DNA of 41,250 bases from Acidobacteria bacterium UBA7540 (lineage in GTDB: Bacteria > Acidobacteriota > Terriglobia > UBA7540): assembly GCA_002478145.1 (NCBI GenBank), contig DLMI01000011.1, forward strand, positions 31,566-72,815, written 5' to 3'. The translations under genes were made by a program, and so were the position numbers. A model generated the notes under the pieces. The model was not told the DNA's origin. It searched no databases and saw only the letters and a program-made list of their open reading frames with translations. This document shows positions 1 through 7,800 of this stretch, piece after piece. The first letter of the stretch is position 1. Each line of letters opens with the position of its first letter.

Positions 1-250
1 GCACACTGAATGCCGGGAAATTGTCCGCCAGCACGCGCCCTTCGCGGTCCAGAATCCTCCCGCGTGGAGCGATGACCGGCAGGTTGCGAACCCGATTGCG
101 TTCAGCTTGTTCGAGGTAAAAACGATGCTGGCCGATTTGTATCCGCCAGTATCCCACCAGCAGCCCGAGGAAGGTCAGAGCCACGGCGTATTGGAAGAAA
201 GCAATCTTCCAGGCAGGAAGGCGTCCATGTTCCGGAAATCGAACTTCCAT
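1..250 (-). CDS. mrdA: Penicillin-binding protein 2, N-terminal part (cut by window edge)
   Basis: The first 83 codons are visible; the rest lies beyond base 1. The product starts MEVRFPEHGRLPAWKIAFF, has one membrane segment near residues 15-35, then a periplasmic stretch with RNRVRNLPVIAPRGRILDR and VLADNFPAFSV. This is the typical start of the PBP2 dimerisation domain (IAPRGRILDRNG... in the family). PBP2 is the transpeptidase that crosslinks peptidoglycan during elongation with RodA and MreBCD. The ATG at 250 is preferred because the ATG six bases upstream is followed at once by a stop. In related bacteria mrdA often follows mreD directly; here mreD lies 11.6 kb upstream on the same strand. 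The family call is firm; the catalytic domain is not visible. Confidence 0.85.
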   Translation of the reverse strand, partial: MEVRFPEHGRLPAWKIAFFQYAVALTFLGLLVGYWRIQIGQHRFYLEQAERNRVRNLPVIAPRGRILDREGRVLADNFPAFSV

Positions 251-492
251 TTACATGAAACCACCGGGGCCGAGAATACGCTTGGTCCGAGCGAACCAAC
301 CTAGATGCTCAGGTCAGTTGCACCGCGCACTGCCACCCCCTCCCCGGCGACTTATCTCTTCTGCAAGATAGCACACGGAGTGTTGCAATTCAAGGTAATT
401 ACTTCGCTCACTAATGCGGCCGGTCGAAGGAGCAGCCACAGCATGCTGTGGTGCTGCGGGTCAGTCGATGAGAAATGAAGAGACCCGCGTCC

Positions 493-1418
493 TTATGGCT
501 TGGGTTGCGGGACAGGGTTCTCGAGTTCGTGCAGGTGCTCTGCTTTCCAGCGCATAGCAGCGTAGATGCGTGTCCGGCCGCTCGGGTGATCGTAGAAGAG
601 GAACTCCTCAATAGGGCCGGGATCGAGCTTGCGGTAATCAGCGAGCTTCAGGTCAACCTCAGCTTCGGCATCCGGCTGGCGAGCCGCATTCAGCCCGAAG
701 ATGTCCGCTTCGTATTCCTCGACTCGCGAGTAGGTGTTGTCGATTGGGGTAAGCACGAAGAAGTAGGAAGAAATGAGGAGGGCGAAAAGCGGCAGTGCGG
801 CCAAGTCTCCGGCCGCGTGGGCTCTCCACTTGTCCCCCCAACGCCCCAAGGCCCATTCGGAGCTTTTGCGCAGCAAGGCAAAACCCAGGACAATGACGAT
901 GCCGAAGAACATCAAATATTTGTAAGCGTGATGCATGACGTAGTGACCCATTTCATGGCCCATCACCGATTCGATTTCGGCGACCGAGCAGCGCTTCAGC
1001 AGGTTATCATTAAGGACAATGCGCTCCGTGTTTAGGAACCCGGTGACGAACGCGCTAATGCGTGTGGACTGCCGCGAAGCGTCCTGAACAAAAACCTCCT
1101 TTGCGGAGATGCCGTTGGCGCGCGCCATGCTGAGAATCGGGTCGCGGATGGCGGGGTCTTCCAGTCTCGTGTACTTATTGAACAGCGGGGCGATGAACAC
1201 AGGTGAGATCAAGGATAAGAAAGTGAGGAAGACGAGGCTCGTAATCGCTCCCCAGATCCACCAAGTGCGCGGCAGGCGCCGCACGATGCCGTAAAGCGCC
1301 ATCAACAGCAGCCCGCCAAGAACCACACCTAGCCCCAATCCCTTTAATTGATCGCCCAACCAAGGGCCGAAGGTTTGTGTTGCCAGGCCGTACTTGTGCT
1401 CGCGGATGAACCCTTCGT
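493..1418 (-). pseudogene. M48 (Ste24/CAAX protease-like) metallopeptidase, C-terminal part of gene split by transposon
   Basis: An open frame from 1431 encodes 312 residues; from about residue 8 on it is the catalytic half of a Ste24-type membrane protease. It starts inside the family sequence (FIREHKYGLATQTFG), has membrane segments, the zinc motif HEMGH within VMGHEMGHYVMHH, the third ligand in EEYEAD, and the usual DHPSGRTRI end. The first seven codons are transposon sequence, with an in-frame stop directly before the ATG. The missing N-terminal 143 residues lie at 5787-6214. Removing 1419-5786 plus one CCTTCGT copy restores the frame LTVYEGFIREHKYGL and a protein of about 448 residues, the normal family length. 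The half protein lacks the first membrane helices and is probably inactive, though it could still be translated. Confidence 0.92.
1412..1418. repeat. Target site duplication, left copy (CCTTCGT)
   Basis: CCTTCGT directly precedes the left terminal repeat and is repeated exactly at 5787-5793 directly after the right one. One copy belongs to the uninterrupted M48 gene. Confidence 0.9.
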
Positions 1419-1466
1419 TGTCCGCACGCATTTAATAACGTAGATATCTGAACAGAGGCCGGTAGG
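1419..1466 (+). repeat. Left terminal inverted repeat of transposon
   Basis: It starts TGTCCGCACGCATTTAATAA and ends GAACAGAGGCCGGTAGG. Compared with the right end read on the minus strand, 41 of 48 bases match. Confidence 0.88.
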
Positions 1467-1549
1467 AGAGTGGATCAGCATCATCGCCGCAGGCGCCTTC
1501 GGGAACCAAAAGATTTGGTAGGATGAGTACGCGGAGGCGTATAAAGGGG

Positions 1550-1580
1550 AACCCCGGTTGTTTGCGCAACCGGGGTTTTT
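1550..1580 (+). terminator. Rho-independent terminator-like hairpin
   Basis: A perfect 11-bp stem AACCCCGGTTG / CAACCGGGGTT with a 6-base loop is followed by five T on the plus strand. It sits between the left transposon end and the first transposase-operon gene, so it may shield the operon from outside transcription entering from the left. Confidence 0.7.
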
Positions 1581-1674
1581 CATTGGTGGCCCCGATCAAA
1601 AAAGGACCTCCAAGTACGCGAGAGTCATCCTGCCATGATCGGCGCCGGTTGTCCAGTGCTCCCTCGCAGAGCCG

Positions 1675-2127
1675 GTGCCGGTGGCTTGTTCCACAGTCTT
1701 TCGTCAGCGGGTGTGCCGCTTTCCTCCCTGCCGGGCGGTGTTTTACCTCTGCCCTCACTGTGATCGAGGTCAGCAGTATTGCACCCCGCGCTGTCGTGAA
1801 AAGTCCCGCCGCCTCCAGCGCCGCGAGGCCAACCGCCGCTATGAACAAAGTCTCGGCCCGGAAGGGCGTCTCGACCATCGCCAGCGCCAACGCGAATATC
1901 GCCAGCGCTTAAAAGCTCGCGTGACAGATCAATCTTCCCTGCAGACTTCTCCCTGTGTGAATCTGAGGGTGCCCCCAGCGCCTGAGCCGGTGGAGGCCAC
2001 TCCGGCACCCGATCTTGGCCCTTCGCCCGACGGAGAGACCTCCCCCGGCTGGGTCGTCTGTCAGATCTGCGGTCGCTGGGGGCGCTGGGTGAATCCTTTT
2101 CCCGAGGTGCAGCATGATTCCCGATGA
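1675..2127 (+). CDS. Cys-rich (zinc-finger-like) accessory protein of IS21-type element
   Basis: This is a 150-residue basic protein. Its N-terminal half has a Cys/His cluster (C..PPC, then [17 protein letters not shown]) followed by an Arg-rich helix region ([15 protein letters not shown]). A second [10 protein letters not shown] pair lies near the C-terminus. I recognise this Cys-DRGQ-YC-CR pattern as a small protein found beside some IS21 elements; it probably binds DNA through zinc, but its role is unknown. The start is GTG at 1675. The end overlaps istA by 14 bp, so translation is probably coupled. Confidence 0.65.
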   Translation: MPVACSTVFRQRVCRFPPCRAVFYLCPHCDRGQQYCTPRCREKSRRLQRREANRRYEQSLGPEGRLDHRQRQREYRQRLKARVTDQSSLQTSPCVNLRVPPAPEPVEATPAPDLGPSPDGETSPGWVVCQICGRWGRWVNPFPEVQHDSR

Positions 2128-3616
2128 ACAAGTCGCTCGCATCCGCCATCTGTTCCACGCCGAGCATTGGAAGATCGGCACGATTGCGGCCGAACTCCTT
2201 CTCCATCCCGATACCGTGCGTCGGGCGCTGGAGACCGGCCGCTTCCGCAGCCAGCCCCGACTGCGCGCGCAGTTGACCGATCCTTACCTCGACTTCCTGC
2301 GCCAGACCTTGCAGCAATATCCTCGCCTGCGCACCACCCGCCTCTTGCAGATGATTCAGCCGCGTGGCTACACGGGCAGTGTCAGCCAACTCCGCCGGGT
2401 GGTAGCCGACCTGCGACCTCCACGCCGGGAAGCCTTTCTGCGTCTGCGCGTTTTCCCCGGTGAGCAGGCACAGTCGGACTGGGCGTACTTCGGCGAAGTC
2501 CGCATGGGCCGCGCCCGCCGGCGTTTGTCCGGCTTCGTCCTCACTCTCTCCTATAGCCGAGCCTTGTGGCTCGAGTTCTTTTTCGACCAGAGCTTGGAGA
2601 ATTTTCTCCTCGGCCACGTGCATGCCTTTCACGATTGGGGTGGAACGCCCAGGAGCTTGCAAACCGATAATCTCCGCAGCGTGGTCTTGGAACGCCGCGG
2701 CGATGCCATTCATTTCCACCCCCGCTTCCTGGAACTCTCCGCCCACTATCACTTCGCCACGCTTCCTTGCCGCCCCGCCCGCGGAAATGAAAAAGGGCGT
2801 GTGGAGCGCGCTATCCAGTACGTACGTTCCAGCTTCTTCGCCGCCCGCCCCTTCACCACCCTGGAGGATTTCAATCGCCAGGCGCTCGCTTGGCGCGACC
2901 AGATCGCTCATCAACGGCCTTGGCCGGGTGGTGACTCCCGCAGCGTGGCTCAAGTCTTCCAGGAAGAGAAACCGCGCTTGCTGCCTCTTCCCGCCCACCC
3001 GTTCTCCTGCGAGCTGGTGCGCACCGTGTACGCCGATAAGACCCTCTGGGTGCGCTTCGACCTCAACGATTATTCCGTGCCACCTCAAGCCTTGGGCCGC
3101 GCTCTAACCTTGGTGGCTTCTCCCACGACCGTTCGCCTGCTCGACGGCGCGACCGAAATCGCTTCCCATCGCCGCTCCTACGACCGGCACGAGCAGATCG
3201 AAGACCCCGCGCACCGTCAAGCCTTGCTCGAGCGAAAACGCAAGGCTCTGGGCTCGACCGCTTCCGGTCGTCTGGCCGCTCTGGTTCCAGAAAGCCAGAC
3301 GTTCCTTCAGGCTGCCTTCGAGCGCGGCGAATCCGCCGGCCGGCTCACCGCTCAACTGCTTCGTCTGCTCGATGACTATGGCCTCGCAGAACTCACCGCC
3401 GCCCTCCGCGAAGCCCTCGAGCAGCAGACCCCGCGGCTTTCCTCGGTGGCCTTTATCCTGGCCCGCCGCCATCGCCAGCGGCGGCAACGCACCCCGCTCG
3501 CCGTCAACCTCTCGCGCCGCCCCGATCTGGAAAATCTGACGGTCTCAGATCCTTCTCTGGAGGCTTACGATGATCTCACCCAAGACCCCGAAGAAGATCC
3601 CGACCCCGAGCAGTGA
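2114..3616 (+). CDS. istA: IS21 family transposase IstA
   Basis: This is a 500-residue DDE transposase, near the usual IstA length. An N-terminal helix-turn-helix (about residues 5-45, [19 protein letters not shown]) is followed by an RNase H-like core with D122 (AQSDWAYFG), D185 (LQTDNLRS) and E231 ([11 protein letters not shown]). The basic C-terminal part contains the Mu-type beta-barrel-like region ([12 protein letters not shown]). All three catalytic acids are present, so the enzyme may be active. It cuts and joins transposon ends with help from IstB. Its 3' end overlaps istB by 47 bp in another frame, the usual IstA/IstB arrangement. Confidence 0.93.
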   Translation: MIPDEQVARIRHLFHAEHWKIGTIAAELLLHPDTVRRALETGRFRSQPRLRAQLTDPYLDFLRQTLQQYPRLRTTRLLQMIQPRGYTGSVSQLRRVVADLRPPRREAFLRLRVFPGEQAQSDWAYFGEVRMGRARRRLSGFVLTLSYSRALWLEFFFDQSLENFLLGHVHAFHDWGGTPRSLQTDNLRSVVLERRGDAIHFHPRFLELSAHYHFATLPCRPARGNEKGRVERAIQYVRSSFFAARPFTTLEDFNRQALAWRDQIAHQRPWPGGDSRSVAQVFQEEKPRLLPLPAHPFSCELVRTVYADKTLWVRFDLNDYSVPPQALGRALTLVASPTTVRLLDGATEIASHRRSYDRHEQIEDPAHRQALLERKRKALGSTASGRLAALVPESQTFLQAAFERGESAGRLTAQLLRLLDDYGLAELTAALREALEQQTPRLSSVAFILARRHRQRRQRTPLAVNLSRRPDLENLTVSDPSLEAYDDLTQDPEEDPDPEQ

Positions 3617-4388
3617 TCTGGTCGCACAATTGAAGCAGCTCGGTCTGGTCCTTACCGCCGACTCGCTCGACGACCTGGTGGCCCGCGCCGCCACCGGGCG
3701 CTGGAGTCCGCGCCAACTGCTGGAAGAAATCGCTCGCTCCGAAACCGAAGCTGCGGCCCGCCGCAGCCTGGAACGCCGCCTCGCCCTGGCCAAGCTGGAC
3801 CGCTTCAAACCCCTGGCCGAGTTTGAGTGGAACTGGCCCAAGAAAATCGACCGCCCCTTGATCGAGCGTGCCCTCACCCTCGACTTCCTCAGCCGGGGCC
3901 GCAACCTTATCCTGTGCGGCACGGCGGGCTTGGGCAAGACCATGATCGCCAAAAACATCGCGCACGCAGCCATCCTGGCCGGCCACACCGCCCTGTTCCG
4001 CACCGTCTCGGACCTGCTGGCCGACCTCGACCGAGATTCGCCCGCCGCGCAGCGTCGCAAGTTCCGTTTCTACGCCCGCCCCACCTTGCTGGTGCTCGAC
4101 GAGGTGGGTTATCTGGCCTATGACGCCCACGCCGCCGACCTGCTGTTCGAAATCGTCAACCACCGCTATGAACGCAATTCCGTGGTCCTGACCACCAACA
4201 AAGGCTTTAAGGAATGGAATACCGTCTTCCCCAATGCCACCTGTATCGCTGCGCTGCTCGACCGCCTCACCCATCATGCGGATGTCACCTTGATCGAAGG
4301 CGATTCCTACCGCATGCGGGAAAGCCAGATGGAAGCGGAGGCGGCCAAGAAAAACTCCAAAAGGGACGCCCATGCCCAACGATCTTGA
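3570..4388 (+). CDS. istB: IS21 family helper ATPase IstB
   Basis: This 272-residue AAA+ ATPase resembles DnaA/DnaC. The Walker A motif GTAGLGKT is at residues 117-124 and Walker [10 protein letters not shown] is near 173-181; a sensor-like LTTNKGF and the C-terminal [20 protein letters not shown] follow, as in IstB. IstB assembles on target DNA, remodels it and recruits IstA. It overlaps istA upstream and the next ORF by 17 bp downstream. The sequence is full length and undamaged. Confidence 0.94.
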   Translation: MISPKTPKKIPTPSSDLVAQLKQLGLVLTADSLDDLVARAATGRWSPRQLLEEIARSETEAAARRSLERRLALAKLDRFKPLAEFEWNWPKKIDRPLIERALTLDFLSRGRNLILCGTAGLGKTMIAKNIAHAAILAGHTALFRTVSDLLADLDRDSPAAQRRKFRFYARPTLLVLDEVGYLAYDAHAADLLFEIVNHRYERNSVVLTTNKGFKEWNTVFPNATCIAALLDRLTHHADVTLIEGDSYRMRESQMEAEAAKKNSKRDAHAQRS

Positions 4389-4713
4389 AGGCTACCGCCA
4401 AACGCTCCTGGACCTCTATCTCCGCTTACCCGACACGCCCTGCCGTGTCAGCCGCCATGACGTGTGTTTGGTTCGCCAACTCTGGGAGCGGCACATCCCT
4501 CTGACGACGGCGGAGACCGCCCTCTTGCTGGCTTCCGTCCGACGCGCCGCCCGCCGCCCTGACGCCATTCCCCTCGGACCGATTCGCTCGCTGCATTATT
4601 TTTTACCCGTGATTGAAGAGTTGCTCCACACTCCCCTCCCTCACGGCGACGCTTACCTTGCTTACCTGCGCAGCAAGATCCGCCTGCGACCTGCAGTTTT
4701 AGCACGGGTCTGA
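4372..4713 (+). CDS. Accessory ORF of IS21-type element, function unknown
   Basis: This 113-residue helical protein starts inside istB (17-bp overlap) and is the last gene of the transposase operon. Its central part ([26 protein letters not shown]) and C-terminal part ([16 protein letters not shown]) resemble a small protein I associate with IS21-like elements that also carry a Cys-rich ORF. No catalytic motif is visible. The overlap and co-orientation suggest a part in transposition or its control. Confidence 0.55.
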   Translation: MPNDLEGYRQTLLDLYLRLPDTPCRVSRHDVCLVRQLWERHIPLTTAETALLLASVRRAARRPDAIPLGPIRSLHYFLPVIEELLHTPLPHGDAYLAYLRSKIRLRPAVLARV

Positions 4714-4882
4714 AAGAGCACCCGAATAATCGGGAGTTGACATTGAAACGATCCGCTCGGCTTAATTTTTGTCTCAACCGCTGGATGCCCACAAGTGAGG
4801 AAGGAACGCCGGAAAATCGGGCAGAGAGCTTAGCCCTTGACGTGAGAAGGATGGACTCGTGACCTTCAAGGTAGATTTGTTT

Positions 4883-5512
4883 TTAATTTGCCTGGAGGAA
4901 TGCGCGAGCTTTTGCGAGAAGGTCGACCACTTGGCCTGTGTTGGCGTCCGCCAACCGGAGTTGCACGTCCTGATGACGGGTGCCCCAGGGAGCATTAAGG
5001 TAGACCCCAAAGTGGTCGCCGTTTCGATAGAAACCCACAACCAGTGGGGCGTACCACTCGCCGGTAGCCGGGGATTGGTTGACCGCGTGATTCACTTCAA
5101 GGTCCGAGGGACTAAACTTATCTAAGTGCTCTTGGAGGAAGCGTTGGCTCCCCATCTGCGCTATAAGCCGCTGCTGCAGTTCCTTCAAACCTTCCTCGTC
5201 CAGGTAAACTACATCTGCGTGCTCACCATTTTTCAGTTCGACCTTAAGTCCCTTTGCCTTGTTTTTTGAGAGAGGGTCCTCCGCGACGATGCCCGTGAAC
5301 CTGGCTATGGTGTCTTCGGGAGCGGGCAACGCTCCGAGAGGCTGCTCCTTGATAGAGGCGTTTGGCTTAGAGAGAAGAAATGTTTCGAGCTTCCCGGGTT
5401 CATTTTGGATGTGAACTGACCGAGAGAGCTGGGCTGCTTCCGAGGTGCATCCGGTACCCAATTGGAAAAGGGCGGCGGTGGCGACCAGTAGGAAGGCTGC
5501 TGTCTTTCTCAT
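4883..5512 (-). CDS. Putative lipoprotein carried inside the transposon
   Basis: The product has 209 residues from the ATG at 5512 (MRKTAAFLLVATAALFQLGTG then Cys), with a lipobox LGTGC near residue 19, so it should be a lipidated envelope protein. The rest has no motif I recognise; it contains a region rich in charged residues (LKVELKNGEHADVVYLDEE) and a mixed C-terminal part. A -10-like TATAAT is at 5570-5565 on the minus strand, without a good -35 box. The gene lies between the transposase operon and the right transposon end, opposite in direction, so it is either cargo or part of an older element hit by the IS21 unit. Function unknown. Confidence 0.65.
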   Translation of the reverse strand: MRKTAAFLLVATAALFQLGTGCTSEAAQLSRSVHIQNEPGKLETFLLSKPNASIKEQPLGALPAPEDTIARFTGIVAEDPLSKNKAKGLKVELKNGEHADVVYLDEEGLKELQQRLIAQMGSQRFLQEHLDKFSPSDLEVNHAVNQSPATGEWYAPLVVGFYRNGDHFGVYLNAPWGTRHQDVQLRLADANTGQVVDLLAKARAFLQAN

Positions 5513-5738
5513 GAGGATAGCTCCTGCATACGTTCTAATGGTTGCCAGTTGCGGCAGCCACACAATTATACATCATCAATTTGACTGCAGTGGGCCCGGA
5601 AATTTCGACTGCTCTAGATGAGGCTCTGAGCACGTGGCTCCCATCAGGCTGACGGCTTTGGCTCCCTTTTATCCCAATGCTGACACTGGAGCCGACCGCG
5701 CAGCCTCAACCGGGTGCTGAGGTACACCACCATCGCGC

Positions 5739-5786
5739 CCTACCGGCTTCTGTTCAATTTTCTACGTTTTTAAATGCGCGCCGACA
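5739..5786 (-). repeat. Right terminal inverted repeat of transposon
   Basis: Read on the minus strand from 5786 it begins TGTCGGCGCGCATTTAAAAA and ends GAACAGAAGCCGGTAGG. It matches the left end at 41 of 48 positions. Confidence 0.88.
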
Positions 5787-5793
5787 CCTTCGT
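5787..5793. repeat. Target site duplication, right copy (CCTTCGT)
   Basis: Exact copy of 1412-1418 directly outside the right transposon end. Confidence 0.9.
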
Positions 5794-6214
5794 AAACAGT
5801 GAGAGGGAAGGTAAGCAGCGAGGTGAGCACCAGGAACTGGACCCAGTATAGGAAAGTTTGGATCGGTTTGAAACGCGTGATTCTCTCTGCCAAGTCGCGC
5901 ATGCGCGCCGACAAGCCTGTCACCAGCAATAACAAGAAGACAATTGAGGAAGCCAGGAAATCCCACAGGATGAGCCAGTACCCGCCCTCGAAGTAGGCGT
6001 CTGACTTGGCCTTCTTATCCGGCGGCACTTTCGCCAGGTAGGCATTGGTCGCGGCCGCGGGATCAAAGTGCTCGCTAGTTGACGTCGTGGCAACCGCGCC
6101 CGTTGGTGTCTGCGGCGCTGCCGTTGCCGCCGTTTGTCCTCGGACAGAACTCGCTGACGTCAACATTGCGAGTACCGCCGCGAAAACCGCTATCAACATG
6201 ATTCTCCGCTGCAT
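5787..6214 (-). pseudogene. M48 (Ste24-like) metallopeptidase, N-terminal part of gene split by transposon
   Basis: From the ATG at 6214 (preceded by GGGAGGA) the product has a signal-like hydrophobic start (MQRRIMLIAVFAAVLAM), the family segment FDPAAATNAYLAKVPPDKKA then DAYFEGGYWLILWDF, and membrane helices ending TSLLTFPLTVYEG. The frame then runs seven codons into the transposon (VGAHLKT) and stops. It joins exactly to the C-terminal part at 493-1418. Ste24-like proteases are integral membrane zinc enzymes that cleave peptides or membrane proteins. The catalytic motifs are in the other part, so this piece alone cannot be active. Confidence 0.9.
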
Positions 6215-6331
6215 CTGTTCCTCCCGATCAAATGGGGTTGTGGCGCACGCGAAGTCGGACGTTGCGTAACGCGGCGAAATCATAGCATTGCCGTTTGCAG
6301 GTGGCAATGCCCGCGGCTCCACTTCCCAGGG

Positions 6332-6727
6332 CTACCAAACCGTCTTGAGAAGAGGGCTTTGGCGGATTCGCTGGTCGTGGGTTATCAATGTCATTCCCTC
6401 AGCCCGCGCAGTGGCAGCGATGAGGCGATCGGCGGGATCGTGCGGAAAATCCTCAGGAAACTGCCAGGCCAGCGCCGCAATTTCCGGTGTAATGGGCCTG
6501 ATTTCCGCGCCGGACTCCTCGATAAGCGTCCGTACGGATGTCTCGACAGTACCTCGTCCCTTCACAAGTCCTTGCGAAAATAGCCTCGCGAGTTCCCAGA
6601 GACTGATGGCAGCCAAAGCAATTCCTTGGTTTCTCCTCGCCCGGCGGATGGCTGAAGCCGCCGCTGGCGAGAGGTTCTGAGGTTCCAGCAGCAGCCAGGC
6701 CAGCACGTGCGTGTCAAGAAGGATCAC
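6332..6727 (-). CDS. vapC: VapC-like PIN domain toxin
   Basis: This is a PIN-domain ribonuclease of about 131 residues. Acidic residues expected for metal binding are visible in VILLDTHVLAW, in ISLWELAR and in FPHDPADRLIAATA. A GTG start at 6727 overlaps the antitoxin stop as GTGA; an ATG at 6742 would add five residues. VapC toxins cleave specific RNAs and are held inactive by the partner antitoxin. The downstream neighbour is the broken M48 gene. The coding frame is intact. Confidence 0.88.
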   Translation of the reverse strand: MILLDTHVLAWLLLEPQNLSPAAASAIRRARRNQGIALAAISLWELARLFSQGLVKGRGTVETSVRTLIEESGAEIRPITPEIAALAWQFPEDFPHDPADRLIAATARAEGMTLITHDQRIRQSPLLKTVW

Positions 6728-6957
6728 CGGTTCGCCTCCCATTCTTCAGGCGCCACGGCGGGCGATTCAATGTCCCCCACGATTTCCATCACGCCTTTAA
6801 GACAGCCAAAGATGTCGTCGCCGCGCGTGTCAACTGGAACCAGCTTGGCCACCGGCCGTCCCCGCTTCGTGATTGTCACGGGCTCCCGGGTAGCGCGAAC
6901 CTGGTCCATAACTTTCAAGCATCTTGCCTTGAACTCCCCCGCCCCCATCGTCTTCAT
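6724..6957 (-). CDS. Phd/YefM family antitoxin
   Basis: This 77-residue protein starts MKTMGAGEFKARCLKVMDQV and continues PVTITKRGRPVAKLVPV, the N-terminal DNA-binding pattern of Phd/YefM antitoxins; the C-terminal tail would bind the toxin. The ATG at 6957 is chosen because AGGAGG stands five bases upstream. It is the first gene of a two-gene unit with vapC and probably represses its own promoter. The palindrome-rich promoter region around 6970-7010 (cattataatgacc) may be the operator, though this is inferred. Confidence 0.87.
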   Translation of the reverse strand: MKTMGAGEFKARCLKVMDQVRATREPVTITKRGRPVAKLVPVDTRGDDIFGCLKGVMEIVGDIESPAVAPEEWEANR

Positions 6958-7129
6958 GGCCACCTCCTGTCGCCCATGGTCACATTATAATGACCACTAC
7001 ACGCAAAATCAAATGAGTTGGGCAGGGTCCATTCGCTGACCTTGTTCCTTTTCCACCGCAGGCTTGCTTGAAACCCCGTCATCGTAGCAATCGCCCGCGT
7101 CCCTGTCATGCTGAGCCCGTTCGCTGCCA

Positions 7130-7510
7130 TCCTGAGTTTTCATGTCAACAGACGAGCATGGTATAAGTCGTTTGCTTTCAAAAATATTCCCGGATTAAAA
7201 CCGTAAGTAGCTTTGTTTTCTATAACATTCAGGCTTCAACCCCAAGTTTTCCATAGCCGCCCTTTGTTTTCATAGACATCCCAGCTTCGTTCGTTCAATT
7301 TTGAAGAATTCTTTTCTGCTTGCCATGAAAGGATAGACCTGTTGTCCGTGGCACGACGAGCCCATTTGCGGGCTTTCCGTCGTGCAGACACAGGTTCGGG
7401 AGTGGGTTGGTGCGGCAGAGGGGGACTGCAGCATGGTGTTCCGAGGAGAGTGTGACCTCCTGCGCAACCTCAAGATAATATTGTAGCCTATCTTGTCTCG
7501 CTTGTCAAGA
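7130..7510 (-). repeat. Dispersed repeat element, copy A (promoter, hairpin and periodic tail)
   Basis: On the minus strand a consensus-like promoter TTGACA (7508-7503), 17-bp spacer, TACAAT (7485-7480) is followed by a purine-rich AGGAGGTC, a strong hairpin at 7385-7351, and a tail with sites of the form TGTNTATGAAAACAAAG at 7278, 7227 and (degenerate) 7186, plus one near 7150. The 51- and 41-base spacing matches copy B at 29777-30060, and homology also covers CTTCAAAATT and ACGA.GCTGG before the first site. No full gene is inside, so it looks like an internally deleted, non-autonomous element. Confidence 0.6.
7351..7385 (-). ncRNA. Stable hairpin downstream of a strong promoter; possible structured RNA
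   Basis: GCACGACG pairs with CGTCGTGC (8 bp) and, inside, AGCCC pairs with GGGCT around a 6-base loop, with a 3-base asymmetric bulge. It lies about 95 bases downstream of the copy A promoter. It is followed by no T run, so it is not a plain terminator. Confidence 0.35.
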
Positions 7511-7639
7511 GACAGGAAGTCTGTTTGTATGAAGTCTGTTCCGGTCCGCCCGTGGCGGGGCTCCCAGCCGCTGACGAGAGAGCAGTAGCGCGGCTCTGGG
7601 GCGCAAGCTCGGCGGTTCGTGGCTGCAAAGCCCCCAGAC

Positions 7640-7800
7640 CTCTGGATCTGGAATGCGGCAGCTTGCTGCCGCTTTTGCTCAGGCCAGATTGCTGGGCGTG
7701 TACTGGCGCGCCGTATTTGGGCCCATGAGGCTGCGAGCAAGCTCGCAGGATCAAAGCGGCAGCAAGCCGCCGCACTCCAGAGCCCGCTACGCGGCTCTGA
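7640..7800. repeat. REP/BIME-like palindromic intergenic repeats
   Basis: TGGAATGCGGCAGCTTGCTG and, inverted, AGCGGCAGCAAGCCGCCGC flank a spacer with further short palindromes (CTGCGAGCAAGCTCGCAG, AGAGCCCGCTACGCGGCTCT). A related string CTTTGGAGTGCGGCAGCTTG recurs at 29441. This is typical of bacterial interspersed palindromes. Confidence 0.6.

Larger units (their letters stand above)
1584..4742 (+). mobile_element. Possible inner IS21-like element boundaries
   Basis: The sequence TGGTGGCCCCGATC at 1584 resembles TGTCAACTCCCGATT read on the minus strand from 4742: TG start, CCCGAT at matching distance, then a G-rich stretch. This would bound the four rightward genes as a 3.16-kb IS21-like unit. 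No target duplication is visible at these points and the repeat is weak. Confidence 0.3.
1419..5786. mobile_element. 4,368-bp transposon with IS21-type genes inserted in the M48 gene
   Basis: Both ends begin TGTC and share a 48-bp imperfect inverted repeat with 41 matches. They are flanked by identical 7-bp direct repeats, and excision restores the interrupted gene in frame. Inside are a Cys-rich ORF, istA, istB and a fourth ORF, all rightward and overlapping, plus a lipoprotein gene read leftward. Possible explanations: a single IS21-family element with a cargo gene, or an IS21-like element (perhaps 1584-4742) that landed in a smaller non-autonomous element of about 1.2 kb. The outer boundaries are firm; the internal nesting is not settled. 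Confidence 0.88.

Noticed and set aside
1625..3088. 487-codon open frame on the minus strand
   Set aside because: It is antisense to istA and its neighbours, and its composition is that of a shadow frame in GC-rich DNA; the plus-strand proteins have clear motifs.
3576..4379. 267-codon frame on the minus strand
   Set aside because: It is antisense to istB, which has clear Walker motifs.
5639..5773. C-terminal end of a second transposase reading into the right transposon end
   Set aside because: The frame ending at 5773 (VLRYTTIAPYRLLFNFLRF) has a stop about 30 codons earlier and no transposase motif, so it cannot be supported.
7270..7740. 156-codon frame on the minus strand as a gene
   Set aside because: It runs through palindromic repeats and the copy A element; the protein is low in recognisable order and the frame is better explained as repeat DNA.
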